Source: Lactococcus allomyrinae
Lineage (GTDB): Bacteria; Bacillota; Bacilli; Lactobacillales; Streptococcaceae
Assembly (NCBI RefSeq): GCF_003627095.1
Contig: NZ_CP032627.1
Coordinates: 868,001-932,000, forward strand
Length of the DNA stretch: 64,000 nucleotides
Direction: 5' to 3'
Below, piece by piece: positions 8,763-18,778 of this stretch (the first letter of the stretch is position 1; every line of letters begins with the position of its first letter). Both the position numbers and the translations under genes were made by a program. The notes beneath the pieces were generated by a model. The model was not told the origin of the DNA. It was given only the letters and a program-made list of their open reading frames with translations, and searched no databases.

Positions 8763-9986
8763 TTAAAAATTAGGTAGTGGATTAAATGGATTGATATAAT
8801 GCATGATAATGTAATTTGGAATTCCTGAAAAAATCAAAAAACCGATAAATACAAGATTAAATGTGATAAAAATGCTAATTGCCCTTGTCCATTTGGTGTT
8901 TGGAATTACCCAGTTGCGACGTTTTTTCAGACGATTCCATGCATCATATAGAATCATTAGAAACGCATGATATAGTCCATAGAGCACATAGTACCATGTC
9001 AGACCATGCCAAAATCCCATAAGCAACATATTCGTTAGGTAACCGATATTAGAAATGGTTACCATGTTTTTTGACCATTTTTTTACCATGAATGTTTTCA
9101 CTAAACGCATAAAAACAAAATCTCTAAACCAAAAACTTAAAGTCATGTGCCAGCGTTGCCAAAATTCATGGATATTCTTGGCTAAAAAGGGTTTATTAAA
9201 GTTATGAGGAAGGTCATATCCCATCAAATTACTTACACCAATCGCAAATAGAGAATAACCAGCGAAGTCGAAAAAGAGATAAAGACCATAGGCATACATG
9301 GACTGGGTAATTGTCCAAAAATTAGGATGAAGCGTTGCTGCGATTGCTACTCCATGAAGCCAATATTGGTCAATAAGATACCCAATGATAAACTTATAGA
9401 GAAAGCCCTGAAAAATTCGGAAAATTCCTTGATTTAGTAGCTCTGGATATTTTTGAGAAACGGGTGCTTTTAGTTCTTTGCTAAATCTTCTAAATCGGTC
9501 AATCGGTCCTGATGAAATTGTTGGATAAAAATAGAAAAAGTATAGGAAATCTTTGAGTGGAACTGACTTGATCAATCCATCACGCATTTCCATAATCATT
9601 GCGACACTTTTAAAAGTGATATAAGATATTCCTAAGAAACCAATAATTGACGCTGGATGTTCGGGAGATATGAGCGGAGTTGCTTTAACAACAACAAGAG
9701 GAGAAATAGCTAAAATAATCGCTAGATAAAAAATAGCTGTCCAATTCTTTTGTTGTTTAATCCGAAAACATTCATACCCTTTGATAAGTAATGTTTGAAA
9801 AATGCCAAAACCAATCAACGCCAAGAAAGTGATGCTTCCTGAAAAAGTTAACCAGAGAAAACCAAGAGTAAATACAAACTGATACCACACCATTTTTTTT
9901 CCAAAAATCTGTGCAATAACAAGCGGTGCCAGAGCTATACTAAGAATTACAAAATAAAAGGGAGTTGAATAAGGTTGCACGTTCAC
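8763..9986 (-). CDS. dltB: Membrane-bound O-acyltransferase DltB
   Basis: DltB is a multi-pass MBOAT enzyme that moves D-alanine from DltC across the membrane. The 407 residues contain about ten hydrophobic segments and the signature MGFWHGLTWYYVLYGLYHA with the invariant catalytic His. FYPTISSGPIDRFRRF and HEFWQRWHMTLSFWFRDFVF are also typical of DltB. Translation starts at a GTG (9986) overlapping the dltA TGA stop in a GTGA arrangement, so the two genes are coupled. Confidence 0.96.
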   Translation of the reverse strand: MNVQPYSTPFYFVILSIALAPLVIAQIFGKKMVWYQFVFTLGFLWLTFSGSITFLALIGFGIFQTLLIKGYECFRIKQQKNWTAIFYLAIILAISPLVVVKATPLISPEHPASIIGFLGISYITFKSVAMIMEMRDGLIKSVPLKDFLYFFYFYPTISSGPIDRFRRFSKELKAPVSQKYPELLNQGIFRIFQGFLYKFIIGYLIDQYWLHGVAIAATLHPNFWTITQSMYAYGLYLFFDFAGYSLFAIGVSNLMGYDLPHNFNKPFLAKNIHEFWQRWHMTLSFWFRDFVFMRLVKTFMVKKWSKNMVTISNIGYLTNMLLMGFWHGLTWYYVLYGLYHAFLMILYDAWNRLKKRRNWVIPNTKWTRAISIFITFNLVFIGFLIFSGIPNYIIMHYINPFNPLPNF

Positions 9987-11512
9987 TCTCCTGCCATTTT
10001 AAGAGCAAGCGCCTTTCGGTCAACTTTTCCGTTTTGATTAAGGGGGAGTTCTTCCAGATAAATAAATTGTGTCGGCATCATATAATCCATAATTGTTTTG
10101 GATAATTCTGCTTTGAGCTGTTTTGTAAATGCACGCATTGCTGATTTATCAGTTGGTTGAAATAAATTTTGATTCGTTTTTACAAAAGCAACAAGTGCTG
10201 TAACTTTATGCTGTGTATTAAATTTTGGTAAAACAATTGCTTTCTCAATTTGTTCTATTTCTTGCATATTTGCTTCAATATCTTGGAGTTCAATTCGAAA
10301 ACCATTGAATTTAACCTGAAAATCTATTCGTCCTTGATAATATAACATTCCGTCAGTACTGACAGAACCTGCGTCCCCTGTATGATAGGCCTTTTTTCCC
10401 TTAATGCTGAAAAAACTTTGAGCGGTTTTTTCTGGATTTTCGTAATAACCTTTTGCGACAGAATCACCAATAATAATGATTTCTCCATCTATTATTCTTA
10501 CTTCTACATCAGGTTTTGCATAGCCGATAGGCAAACGTGTGTGATTTTTCAGTAATTCTTGAGTAATCTGTACTGACGAAATAGCTCCAGTTGCTTCTGT
10601 AGGTCCATAAGTATTAAAAATGCTTGCTGACGGAAAAGCTGTCAGTAATTTTTCTGCCGTTTTTACCGTCAGTTCTTCACCACAAAAAATAAATTGTTGT
10701 AAATGCGGATGATTTTTCTCTACAAACGAAGAATCAAGCAGACAAATATCAACAAATGATGGGGTTGAAATCCATGTATTGATTACAGTTGAATTCAATC
10801 GTTCAAAGAGAAGCTTGAAATTTGTTGTTTCTTTTCTTGATAAAGAAACCAAATTTCCTCCTGTAGTCAAACTTGGATAGATACTAAAAATGGATAAGTC
10901 AAAGCTATATAAAGCTTGAGATAAAATCTGATTATTTTCAATCTGTAAAAAATCATGATTCATCCAATTTGTAAAGCTAGCCAGATTATCATGACTGACT
11001 TCAACTCCTTTAGGAATTCCTGTCGTACCTGAAGTGTAGATAATATATGCACTATCATCGCCTGATATCGCATCATCTAGGTTGATTTTTGGAAATTTTT
11101 TACTGACAGAAAGCTGTTCAATGCTGTCAGCGCTGACAGAAATTCTGTCAGCAAAAAGTTTCTTAAATTCCTCTGACAGCTCCGCCGTTGTGATTATTGT
11201 TGTGACTTTTGATGCTGACCAAATCATTTCAGTTCGTTCAAAAGGCGTATGCGCATCTACTGGAATATAGGCATGACCCGTCATATTTGCTGCAAGCATT
11301 GAAGTTAATGTTATAAAATCATTTTTACCAAAAATCAAAATAGGACGCAATTTCTCTTTCTCATTTTCATATCGCTTTTGTTTAATTTTATCTGCAATTA
11401 ATGACATCATACCAATCAATTCACGGTAAGTATATGAGCGCTCAGCTTCAGAAAAAACTACTTTATCAGGAGATTCCTGCGCAATTTTTAAAATACGTTC
11501 TAATAATTTCAT
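9983..11512 (-). CDS. dltA: D-alanine--DltC ligase DltA
   Basis: DltA adenylates D-alanine and loads it on DltC in the cytosol. The 509-residue length is standard. The AMP-binding core A3 motif reads AYIIYTSGTTGIPKGV, followed by NTYGPTEATGA, the YHTGDAG motif and the C-terminal catalytic Lys in LPLNQNGKVDRKAL. The ATG at 11512 has AGAGGAG 6 nt upstream. Two copies of the window's CTGTCAG..CTGACAG palindrome (near 10352 and 11124) lie inside the coding sequence and encode (S)VS(A/T)D-type peptides. Confidence 0.97.
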   Translation of the reverse strand: MKLLERILKIAQESPDKVVFSEAERSYTYRELIGMMSLIADKIKQKRYENEKEKLRPILIFGKNDFITLTSMLAANMTGHAYIPVDAHTPFERTEMIWSASKVTTIITTAELSEEFKKLFADRISVSADSIEQLSVSKKFPKINLDDAISGDDSAYIIYTSGTTGIPKGVEVSHDNLASFTNWMNHDFLQIENNQILSQALYSFDLSIFSIYPSLTTGGNLVSLSRKETTNFKLLFERLNSTVINTWISTPSFVDICLLDSSFVEKNHPHLQQFIFCGEELTVKTAEKLLTAFPSASIFNTYGPTEATGAISSVQITQELLKNHTRLPIGYAKPDVEVRIIDGEIIIIGDSVAKGYYENPEKTAQSFFSIKGKKAYHTGDAGSVSTDGMLYYQGRIDFQVKFNGFRIELQDIEANMQEIEQIEKAIVLPKFNTQHKVTALVAFVKTNQNLFQPTDKSAMRAFTKQLKAELSKTIMDYMMPTQFIYLEELPLNQNGKVDRKALALKMAGE

Positions 11513-11523
11513 TCATTTCTCCT

Positions 11524-11652
11524 CTAAAACTCATCATAAATAAAATGTACTCCTCCCGTATGGCTGTACGAGTACAGATAAAGCAGTATGATGATGATAA
11601 TAAAATAAAATATTGTCTTACTAAAAAATATAACGAATTCTTTTTTATTCAC
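11524..11652 (-). CDS. dltX: Small membrane protein DltX
   Basis: This 42-residue gene starts at a GTG (11652) preceded by an excellent AAAGGAGGTGG site and ends 11 nt before dltA. It has a short basic N-terminus (MNKKEFVIFFSKT), one hydrophobic helix (about residues 14-27) and the C-terminus GGVHFIYDEF. That ending matches the DltX hallmark FIYNEF, which in characterised systems takes part in the final D-alanine transfer with DltB and DltD. It is the first gene of the operon. An extended -10 (TGATAAAAT, 11736-11744) upstream may be the promoter, but its -35 is poor. Confidence 0.9.
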   Translation of the reverse strand: MNKKEFVIFFSKTIFYFIIIIILLYLYSYSHTGGVHFIYDEF

Positions 11653-11813
11653 CCTCCACCTCCTTTTACAATCAAATAAAGTTTATTTCATCACATTTAG
11701 ATAAACGAATAGATAAATTTCACTTTATTGAATACATTTTATCATCCTAACAGAGAACTAAACTTACATTTATGTAAGAAAAATGCAGTATATACCAAAA
11801 AGTATACAAAATA

Positions 11814-11835
11814 AAAAAGTCCCTAAGGACTTTTT
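11814..11835 (-). terminator. Terminator after the tandem-HTH regulator
   Basis: AAAAAGTCC, a 4-nt loop and GGACTTTTT form a compact hairpin with T-runs both ways. It lies between the divergent ends of the regulator gene (stop at 11883) and the dlt promoter region. A second palindrome, CTTACA-TTTA-TGTAAG (11763-11778), lies next to it. Confidence 0.8.
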
Positions 11836-11882
11836 ATAATTTTTTACGAGACATTTCACAAACCTTTATCATTATACCCGCT

Positions 11883-12404
11883 CTATACCCTCAACAACCA
11901 GTCTAATGTTACTTTACCCAAATCTGCGATTTCAATAAGATGTTCTAGAGAAGGAACAAATCGATTGTCTTCTATTTCTCTGATAAATCTCGGAGAAACA
12001 ACTGGTGTTAGTTCTGCACCAAACTCTACCTCCGAAAGATTAAGTTGTGTTCTTATCGTCTTAATCTTTCCGCCTAGTTTATTCAGAATATCAGAATTAG
12101 CACAACTTAACGATTGGTACGATTTATTCATTGTTTCCATCGGTAAAGTAGAAATTCTCCCTTTACCATTGAGATATCTCTCCTCACCCTTATCCTGAAT
12201 AGAACCATTCAAAGATTCCTCTATCTTTTGTAGTAGCTTAATATCAGGTTTCTTTCTCAGGAATAGAATATCTGATACCAATGCCGCTGGATATCCTATA
12301 TCTTTTGAAAGCTTTAATATAGGAATTCTATAACGACGCATCTCTATTTTAAAATTCTTAATTTGTTCATCAACTTCAGTTTGTTCCATTATAGACTCAC
12401 TCAT
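11883..12404 (-). CDS. Tandem-HTH transcriptional regulator (paralogue A)
   Basis: The ~173-residue protein has two helix-turn-helix-like segments. The N-terminal one (about residues 30-65) contains LKLSKDIGYPAALVSDILF. The C-terminal Cro/CI-like one (about 110-170) ends LIEIADLGKVTLDWLLRV. A linker motif PMETMNKSYQSL is shared with the regulator at 36683-37195, so the two are paralogues. The ATG at 12404 has GGGGAG just upstream. It lies directly downstream of the csc cluster in the same orientation but probably has its own promoter; words TATACTC and GAGTATA flank its leader as a spaced dyad. DNA binding is inferred; the targets are unknown. Confidence 0.7.
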   Translation of the reverse strand: MSESIMEQTEVDEQIKNFKIEMRRYRIPILKLSKDIGYPAALVSDILFLRKKPDIKLLQKIEESLNGSIQDKGEERYLNGKGRISTLPMETMNKSYQSLSCANSDILNKLGGKIKTIRTQLNLSEVEFGAELTPVVSPRFIREIEDNRFVPSLEHLIEIADLGKVTLDWLLRV

Positions 12405-12543
12405 AGCTCCCCTTTCTAGCACATCATTCTATAGTAACCTCAAACCTATAAGTATACTCCTCACTTCTTCGTCTCTCAAAAAATCCGAGTATAGTATATT
12501 CCGTATAAATTTGTGATTAATTATTTTCCCTATAATATTTCTA

Positions 12544-13725
12544 TTACTCATCTTTTTCAGAAACTTCTTTGCTCTCTTCATTCAATTGCGCTTTAATCGC
12601 TTCAAGTTGAGCTTGAAGTGCTTCTTTTTCGGAGGGCTGTTCTTCCTCGTCTTCCTCATCTTTACGGCGTTTCCACAAGAGAAAGAAGAGGAAAAGCAGG
12701 GCCAAAAGAATCAGGATGATTCCCATCCAAATCAACCAGTTTTTATACCAAGCTTCTGGTTTAACCGTGACATCCTTAGCATTTAATTTTCTTGCCGTCT
12801 CTCCAGAAATTGTAAAGTCTCGCGTAAATTGCCAGCGATAATCAAATTTCTGCGCTTTACCTGCCGCATCTTTAGATGAATACTTTCCATTTGCATCTTT
12901 TTGGCCATAGACCGTCATTGTTAAACGATACTTCCCTGCCTCAAGACGCTTTCCTTCACCAATCGCAATAGGATAATCAAAATTAGTATTAGGCGCCATT
13001 TGCATCATTTCTTTATTTGCAGTATAGGACAAACTCGTATTACTCAATCCCTTAATCGTTGCTTGCGCATACATTTGATTAAGGTATCCTGCATTTGGAT
13101 TTTGTAGATTAGCATTGATGACATTTCTATAATTCACTTGGCCTGGGGCCACAGCGTTCATTTTTAAATCTGGTGCAACCACTGTTTTATCTTGTTGCAT
13201 CAAAAGTGCAACGACATACGCATATTTATTTTGAATACTCAACCCTTTAGATTTGGAAGCTGTTGTGCCAGAATCTTTTTCTTTAAATGTAATCCCACCT
13301 GCGATAACCCCTTTAAAAGTTTCATCAGGCATCTTAACATTAATTTTTACCTGTTGTGATGATTTAGGAGTAAGGGTAATTTCTTTAGGCATCGTCGCAT
13401 AGTCTGCAAGATTATACTTTAAAGTGCGATCTGGCTTAATCTTATTCGGAGAATATTCGATGACGCCATTAATATTCGTTGTCGCACTTGCGATTGCTTC
13501 TTCAACAATTACCGTTTTCTCTGTTGAGTTTTTGAGCGTAACCGTTAAAGTCTGAGATTGACCAGGGTTCATTTCTAAATTGAAATACCCACTTTGACCG
13601 ATTTGATTTTCTGGGAGAACGGGGTTCACCGAGAAGTTAAACTCATTGGCATAAGCCACTTTACTCATTGCTCCAAGCGTAAAGATTGTCGCAATTAATA
13701 ACAAAATTTTTCTATATTTTTTCAT
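12544..13725 (-). CDS. DUF916/DUF3324 WxL-interacting membrane anchor (CscA-like)
   Basis: The 393-residue protein has a signal peptide (MKKYRKILLLIATIFTLGAM...AYA), a DUF916 beta-sandwich (about 27-150; FNLEMNPGQSQTLTVTLKN), a DUF3324 domain (about 160-310), one transmembrane helix (about 328-351) and an acidic/basic cytoplasmic tail. In known csc clusters this family binds WxL proteins and peptidoglycan at the cell surface, which fits its place as last gene of the WxL operon here. The start has a GAGGG site. A strong hairpin separates it from the preceding 1622 aa gene and may lower its expression. Confidence 0.88.
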   Translation of the reverse strand: MKKYRKILLLIATIFTLGAMSKVAYANEFNFSVNPVLPENQIGQSGYFNLEMNPGQSQTLTVTLKNSTEKTVIVEEAIASATTNINGVIEYSPNKIKPDRTLKYNLADYATMPKEITLTPKSSQQVKINVKMPDETFKGVIAGGITFKEKDSGTTASKSKGLSIQNKYAYVVALLMQQDKTVVAPDLKMNAVAPGQVNYRNVINANLQNPNAGYLNQMYAQATIKGLSNTSLSYTANKEMMQMAPNTNFDYPIAIGEGKRLEAGKYRLTMTVYGQKDANGKYSSKDAAGKAQKFDYRWQFTRDFTISGETARKLNAKDVTVKPEAWYKNWLIWMGIILILLALLFLFFLLWKRRKDEEDEEEQPSEKEALQAQLEAIKAQLNEESKEVSEKDE

Positions 13726-13801
13726 TATTCCCTCTTTCTAAAAATGAAGTGATCATTCTATTAGTAAATCGTTGTCTTACTATAAATATAAAATAAGTCC
13801 G

Positions 13802-13837
13802 TTGTTCTAAATGGAAAGCAATTTCCATTTAGAACAA
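13802..13837. other. 16-bp perfect hairpin between the giant WxL gene and the anchor gene
   Basis: TTGTTCTAAATGGAAA, GCAA and the exact complement give a 16-bp stem with a 4-nt loop. On the minus strand no clear poly-U follows, so it is more likely an mRNA-stability or partial-attenuation element than a full terminator. A second short dyad (AACCAAT/ATTGGTT) covers the upstream gene's stop codon. Confidence 0.6.
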
Positions 13838-13862
13838 AAATACAAATTAACCAATCCTTCTA

Positions 13863-16800
13863 TTAATTGGTTGGTACATCATTGAGAGACCAAGTCAATT
13901 GTCCTTCGTAAGTTCCTTTTTCTTGACTCTGCACAGGGATATTCAGTTGAATCCCTTGTCCAGTGCCCGAATTCCAATTTTGATTCAAATTGAATGTCCC
14001 TGTTGTTGGTGCTGTATTTGCGTAAATTTGCATAGCAGCACTTGTAATTTGTTGACTTCCTGTTCCATCCTTGAAGATAAGATAGGGAGCAAGATTATTT
14101 CCGTTTGTGACGCCTTGCAAATCTTGGGTTTGCGCAACGGTAACGGCCCAAGGTTTAAGCCCTGTTCCTGTACGAGTATCCGTGACTGTCACATCACTTG
14201 AAGGACTTTGTGCCCAAGCAACCAAAGGTTTGGGACTAACATTTAATGTTCCAAAGTCATACATCGTAGGAGTGGTTAAACTAATTGATCCAAAGCTTAA
14301 ATTAATCGTGATTTCTTTTGATACCCCATTGTAGGTATAAGTTACAGGATCGATATTCCCATTTTCATCAATGATTGGATGATCAGCCGTAATGGTTTGT
14401 AAAGTGCCGACTAAATCTACTGGAGTAGAAATCGTTGGATCTTCTATTGTCCCATCTGCTTTGAAGCCCAAGGCATAAGTCCAATTTCCATCTAAATCCG
14501 CTTGATTTTTAAGCGCATGTGCATCATCCCCTGTCATACTTGTATCATAAGCATTCACAGCAGTCTGATGATCTGAGGAAATAACCGCAGCTTGTGGAAC
14601 AACAACAATATTACTTTTAGCCGTACTACTTCCCAGTGTCCAAGTCATTGGAACTTCTGCATAAGATTGACCTTGCGCATTTGTCTCTGAGGAAGTAGGG
14701 TCTTGAATACTTGTACCTGCAGTGTTAATGCTCGATAAAGTCCCAGCACTCACAGTAATATCAGACATTACTCCGACCCCTTTCAAACCAACTATTTGTT
14801 GGAGTTGAGCCTGAGTCAATGAAGAAGCATTTGTCTCTGAACTTGTATTGGGTAGGATATAATTTCCTGCACTCAACGAAGTTGTATTATCTGTGACCAC
14901 ATTTTGAATAATATAGCTTCCAAAAGTGGTTGGGTCATTTGAGCCATCTTGTTGGTTGCCTACAAAGTAGTCTTTGGTTGCAAAACTCCGCGTAGCCCCT
15001 GTTGTCCCCGCACTAACGTCAAAATTAGGGTTTGTTTGTGGGTAGTTGTTCAAAACATTTCCATTGTAAGCCGATGCCGAACGAGATTTTATATATCCAG
15101 GGGCATCAGAATTGAAAGAAAATGGTTGATTATTAGCCATACTACTTAAATCTGGACTATAGTTCATGACATATTTCAATTCAAAACTTGATGTTGGTGT
15201 ATTTGGATCCACAGATGCCCACGCTTGCATAGCCGTTCCTGGTGTTGGAGTGCCTGTAGTTACACCTGGTAGATTATATTGCCAATTACCTGTTGAACTA
15301 TTCAAACCTGTAGTATTGAAAACACGTATCTGTCCAGGAACCACATAACCAATCCAGGTGGGAGTCGTAGGACTACTCCCTGAATCCATTGTGTAATCTC
15401 CAAGAAAAGCATAATTACGCGTGAGATCCATGCCTGAGAAATTATCAGGTGTAATATTCGCTGCACCAGATTTTGTGGAGGCATCTCCACCATTGAAAGT
15501 TAACACAGGAAATCCTGATTGTGGTCCCCAATAAGCTCCATTATAATAAGGATTATTAGTAGTGCTTGTAGGAGGAGTGCCTGTCGGCTCCCATAATAAA
15601 TTCCCATTATTAGTTGACATATCCAAGTCTGAAAGATTAATTAATCCCGATGTTTGAACGTAAGGGGTAGAGAGTGTAGCATTTGGATAAACAATGAGTT
15701 TACTACCAGATACAACAGATGATATGGAAGTAATTCCAAGCGTGGAATTACTATCCATTTGAATCGTTCCGTGCTTCGCATATGTCGCCGCATGGGTCGC
15801 AGCTGTAGCTCCACCCCCGTTTTTAAACGAACCTGCTACATTAACTGTAGCTTGTGAGGTAAGTTCTGCACTATTGAAATTAATCAATGAACCATTAATT
15901 GTGATTGGATTGTGAGAAGTGTTATTTCCCAGAGTGACTATTGAGGTATTAGTATTGGCCGATGCAATAGCATCTGTCAAATTATCACTACTTCCACCTG
16001 AAGAGACCGTTCCTGAGATAGTTGTTCCATCCCCGACTTCAATATTGGTATTATAGAGCTGACCAGATGAGGGCATCGCAACGTAATTTGTTGCATAGAG
16101 AGAACCTACACTTGAACCATCCGCATTGATCTTCATGTTAATAGTTGAAACATTAGTATTCGTTCCATTTGTTGAACCATCTCCATAACACGTAATTCCA
16201 TTCAAAACATCACTTCCTGCTGATGCATTAATATTTAAGTTAATAGTATTGTTATTTCCTTTTGTACCAACAACAGAGCCACTTGTACCATAATTGGCAC
16301 CACCAGATATATAAGACCCTTTGGGAAGTGGTACGAATGTGCTTCCTGTTGAACCCGTTAAATCAAGATTGAGTGTAGAATTACCATATACAGATGAACT
16401 TGCCGTCATAGATGCACCACAAAGTGCTTTCGGTCCTGATGAACCTGCTTCGCCTGGGGTAGGAGAGCCAGAAAAATCTCCTCCATAAACATCTACTTCT
16501 GTATTACCAGCAATCATCGAACCATTACCATATGAACCACCTGTTAAGGAGTTAATCGTTCCTTGATAAACAATAACTTGACCATTACCAGAAATGTAAT
16601 TCCCAGACCATGTCCCCCCTAAAAACCAATCAACCTGACCATTATTGACTTGAGAAGTGACATTCCCCCACACTGCATTCCCATCGTAGGGTCCTGCTTC
16701 TAGAGTATCTACAATCCCCCCATTCAAGATATTATAGTCATTTCCGATTTGATTACCGCCAAAACTACCTCCATAAGTCCAGCGAGAAATATCATTATTA

Positions 16801-18731
16801 TGAATAATCCAACTATCACCATTTTGAAAATAATAATCATCAGATTCTTGACCACCTGCGCCCACGATATCCCAACCAGATTGGTAGCCATATCGTGTAG
16901 GTGGATTATTGGAATAAGCATAGGTTTGCGTACCTGGAGTTCCTGATGTAGAACTTGAGGTAACCAATCCTGCACCACCACAAGAATTATCAGCGTTCAG
17001 AGTTCCAAGTTCAATAACTGTACTTCCTTGAACATAACCCGAACGTCCACCTGCGCGAGAATAACCATCAGAACCTCCCCGTGACATAATTCCACTTTGT
17101 TCCCAAGTGTAAACATTGCCGTAGATAGCTGCAGTTGCGATATTTTGCGCCGTAGTATTGACAGTGTTAGGATTTAAAGCTTGCCAAGTTGATAAAGTTC
17201 CCGCATTATTTCCTGGGATACCCAAAGCACCCGTTGATAAAAGTGCAGGGGTTCCTGTAGAACCACCTTCTACACCATAAATTTGGCCTGTGGTGAACCC
17301 CGCTTTGACATAGCTAGTAATATTACCATAAATAGTACCTTTAGCAGTACCAATCTCTCCAATACTTCCAGGTGAATTTGCTCCTACAAAGTAACTAGAA
17401 GTTGTACCACTAAACTTTGAACTATCATAGCTCGTGGCAATAGCATCAGTGGTTACACCGTTTGTACCAATGTTTCCTTGATACGATCCTCCCGAAAAGA
17501 CATTAGCTCCTGAGTAAGTACCTAAACCTCCAAAAGTATTATAGATGGTACCTCCAATATTTCCATAATATGCCCCTCCCCAAATATTATTGCTATAAAT
17601 TGAAGAAGAGTTTGTAGAAACAATGTTATTGATGACATTTCCTTTGACTGTAACTGGAGATGCTGATGTACCAATTCCGGCACCATAAATACTTGAAATG
17701 GTCGTCTGGAAGTTCTTGATATCCAAGTTAGTATTTCCAGAGATTGTTGCTCCAGCCGCACTCCCCCCTGTTACATTAGTGAGGGTTGACGATGCCTGAG
17801 TAATCGTAACATGAGTATCTCCAGAGATTGTTCCACCAGATGAATTACCGCCATAGATGTTCCATCCTGCCGTCCCACCTGTCGCTCCAATATAAACATT
17901 CGTACTCCCCGAAAGGTTTGTATTATCTGTCCCTCCATAAATATTTGGAGCACCAGTAATCCAAGAACCATTCGTTGTCGCAAAAGCATTCCCTTGAGCA
18001 TAAATATTATCACCGCTAGCAGCGACAGTCACATTACGGAATATCGTAGGTACTCCAAAATAAACATTGTTCGGTAGGGTTACGGTGTAATTTGTCCCCG
18101 ATGCTTGAGAAGTATTGGAACTGGTCAAAGCATCTGCTGGGTTAGATACCCATGTTAAGCTTTTAGCATGACCAACAAGTGTACTAAACGTCATACTGGT
18201 TGCACTTGGTGCAGAAACAGGAGCTTTGACTAATGAATTATTTAAAGTTGTATTACTGCCAAAATAAAGTACAAAATCTGAAGTACTCGCATTAGAGGCG
18301 CTATACATCATGTATAATGCTTGTTGAACACCTGCATCCGTTGCGGGAAAACTACCGAGAACTGTACCGTTCTGAACAGCAGTAACCTGATTTGCTGGTA
18401 AAGTTAATCCACCTATACTTTGTTGCCATCCAAAACTATTGGGAGCAATTGCATCACTAACTGTGTTTTGAGGAAGGGGGGTACGACTAGGTTGTGAAAC
18501 TGATTTACCATTAAAAGTACTACTAGTGGGAACAACGCTTTTAAGCATGGTACTCATACTAGTATTAGACGTTGTCGCTCCTACTTCTTGAGGTGATAAC
18601 ATCTTCCCAAGAGATGTTGGCGTAACACGTCCGCTACTAAAAGCTTGAGGAATCGCCCCCAGGTTCATAGATGGGACCAATGCTAGCAACATTGCAAAAG
18701 TCACAAGTTTAAATTTGTTTTTTCTTTGCAT
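13863..18731 (-). CDS. Giant WxL surface protein with beta-helix-like repeats
   Basis: This 1622-residue protein has an N-terminal signal sequence (MQRKNKFKLVTFAMLLALVP...) and a Gly/Asn/Ser/Thr-rich body (about 200-1100) with repeated GG-x-x-x-G-N-x-I motifs such as IYGG, VTGGS and NNIWGGAYYG. These suggest a right-handed parallel beta-helix. A WxL domain occupies about the last 140 residues; its first motif is divergent (PWAVTV) and its second is canonical (LTWSLNDVP). The WxL domain is expected to bind peptidoglycan non-covalently and with the DUF916/DUF3324 partner; the repeat body is probably an adhesin. The ATG has a GGGAG site. It is co-transcribed with the smaller WxL genes. Confidence 0.85.
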   Translation of the reverse strand: MQRKNKFKLVTFAMLLALVPSMNLGAIPQAFSSGRVTPTSLGKMLSPQEVGATTSNTSMSTMLKSVVPTSSTFNGKSVSQPSRTPLPQNTVSDAIAPNSFGWQQSIGGLTLPANQVTAVQNGTVLGSFPATDAGVQQALYMMYSASNASTSDFVLYFGSNTTLNNSLVKAPVSAPSATSMTFSTLVGHAKSLTWVSNPADALTSSNTSQASGTNYTVTLPNNVYFGVPTIFRNVTVAASGDNIYAQGNAFATTNGSWITGAPNIYGGTDNTNLSGSTNVYIGATGGTAGWNIYGGNSSGGTISGDTHVTITQASSTLTNVTGGSAAGATISGNTNLDIKNFQTTISSIYGAGIGTSASPVTVKGNVINNIVSTNSSSIYSNNIWGGAYYGNIGGTIYNTFGGLGTYSGANVFSGGSYQGNIGTNGVTTDAIATSYDSSKFSGTTSSYFVGANSPGSIGEIGTAKGTIYGNITSYVKAGFTTGQIYGVEGGSTGTPALLSTGALGIPGNNAGTLSTWQALNPNTVNTTAQNIATAAIYGNVYTWEQSGIMSRGGSDGYSRAGGRSGYVQGSTVIELGTLNADNSCGGAGLVTSSSTSGTPGTQTYAYSNNPPTRYGYQSGWDIVGAGGQESDDYYFQNGDSWIIHNNDISRWTYGGSFGGNQIGNDYNILNGGIVDTLEAGPYDGNAVWGNVTSQVNNGQVDWFLGGTWSGNYISGNGQVIVYQGTINSLTGGSYGNGSMIAGNTEVDVYGGDFSGSPTPGEAGSSGPKALCGASMTASSSVYGNSTLNLDLTGSTGSTFVPLPKGSYISGGANYGTSGSVVGTKGNNNTINLNINASAGSDVLNGITCYGDGSTNGTNTNVSTINMKINADGSSVGSLYATNYVAMPSSGQLYNTNIEVGDGTTISGTVSSGGSSDNLTDAIASANTNTSIVTLGNNTSHNPITINGSLINFNSAELTSQATVNVAGSFKNGGGATAATHAATYAKHGTIQMDSNSTLGITSISSVVSGSKLIVYPNATLSTPYVQTSGLINLSDLDMSTNNGNLLWEPTGTPPTSTTNNPYYNGAYWGPQSGFPVLTFNGGDASTKSGAANITPDNFSGMDLTRNYAFLGDYTMDSGSSPTTPTWIGYVVPGQIRVFNTTGLNSSTGNWQYNLPGVTTGTPTPGTAMQAWASVDPNTPTSSFELKYVMNYSPDLSSMANNQPFSFNSDAPGYIKSRSASAYNGNVLNNYPQTNPNFDVSAGTTGATRSFATKDYFVGNQQDGSNDPTTFGSYIIQNVVTDNTTSLSAGNYILPNTSSETNASSLTQAQLQQIVGLKGVGVMSDITVSAGTLSSINTAGTSIQDPTSSETNAQGQSYAEVPMTWTLGSSTAKSNIVVVPQAAVISSDHQTAVNAYDTSMTGDDAHALKNQADLDGNWTYALGFKADGTIEDPTISTPVDLVGTLQTITADHPIIDENGNIDPVTYTYNGVSKEITINLSFGSISLTTPTMYDFGTLNVSPKPLVAWAQSPSSDVTVTDTRTGTGLKPWAVTVAQTQDLQGVTNGNNLAPYLIFKDGTGSQQITSAAMQIYANTAPTTGTFNLNQNWNSGTGQGIQLNIPVQSQEKGTYEGQLTWSLNDVPTN

Positions 18732-18778
18732 GAAATCTCCCTTACTTGTTTCTCACCACTAAACATATTATTAAAAAA

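Noticed and set aside
12405-12543. A mini-ORF in front of the regulator at 11883, as seen for its paralogue
   Set aside because: All readings are short and lack a ribosome site and overlap.
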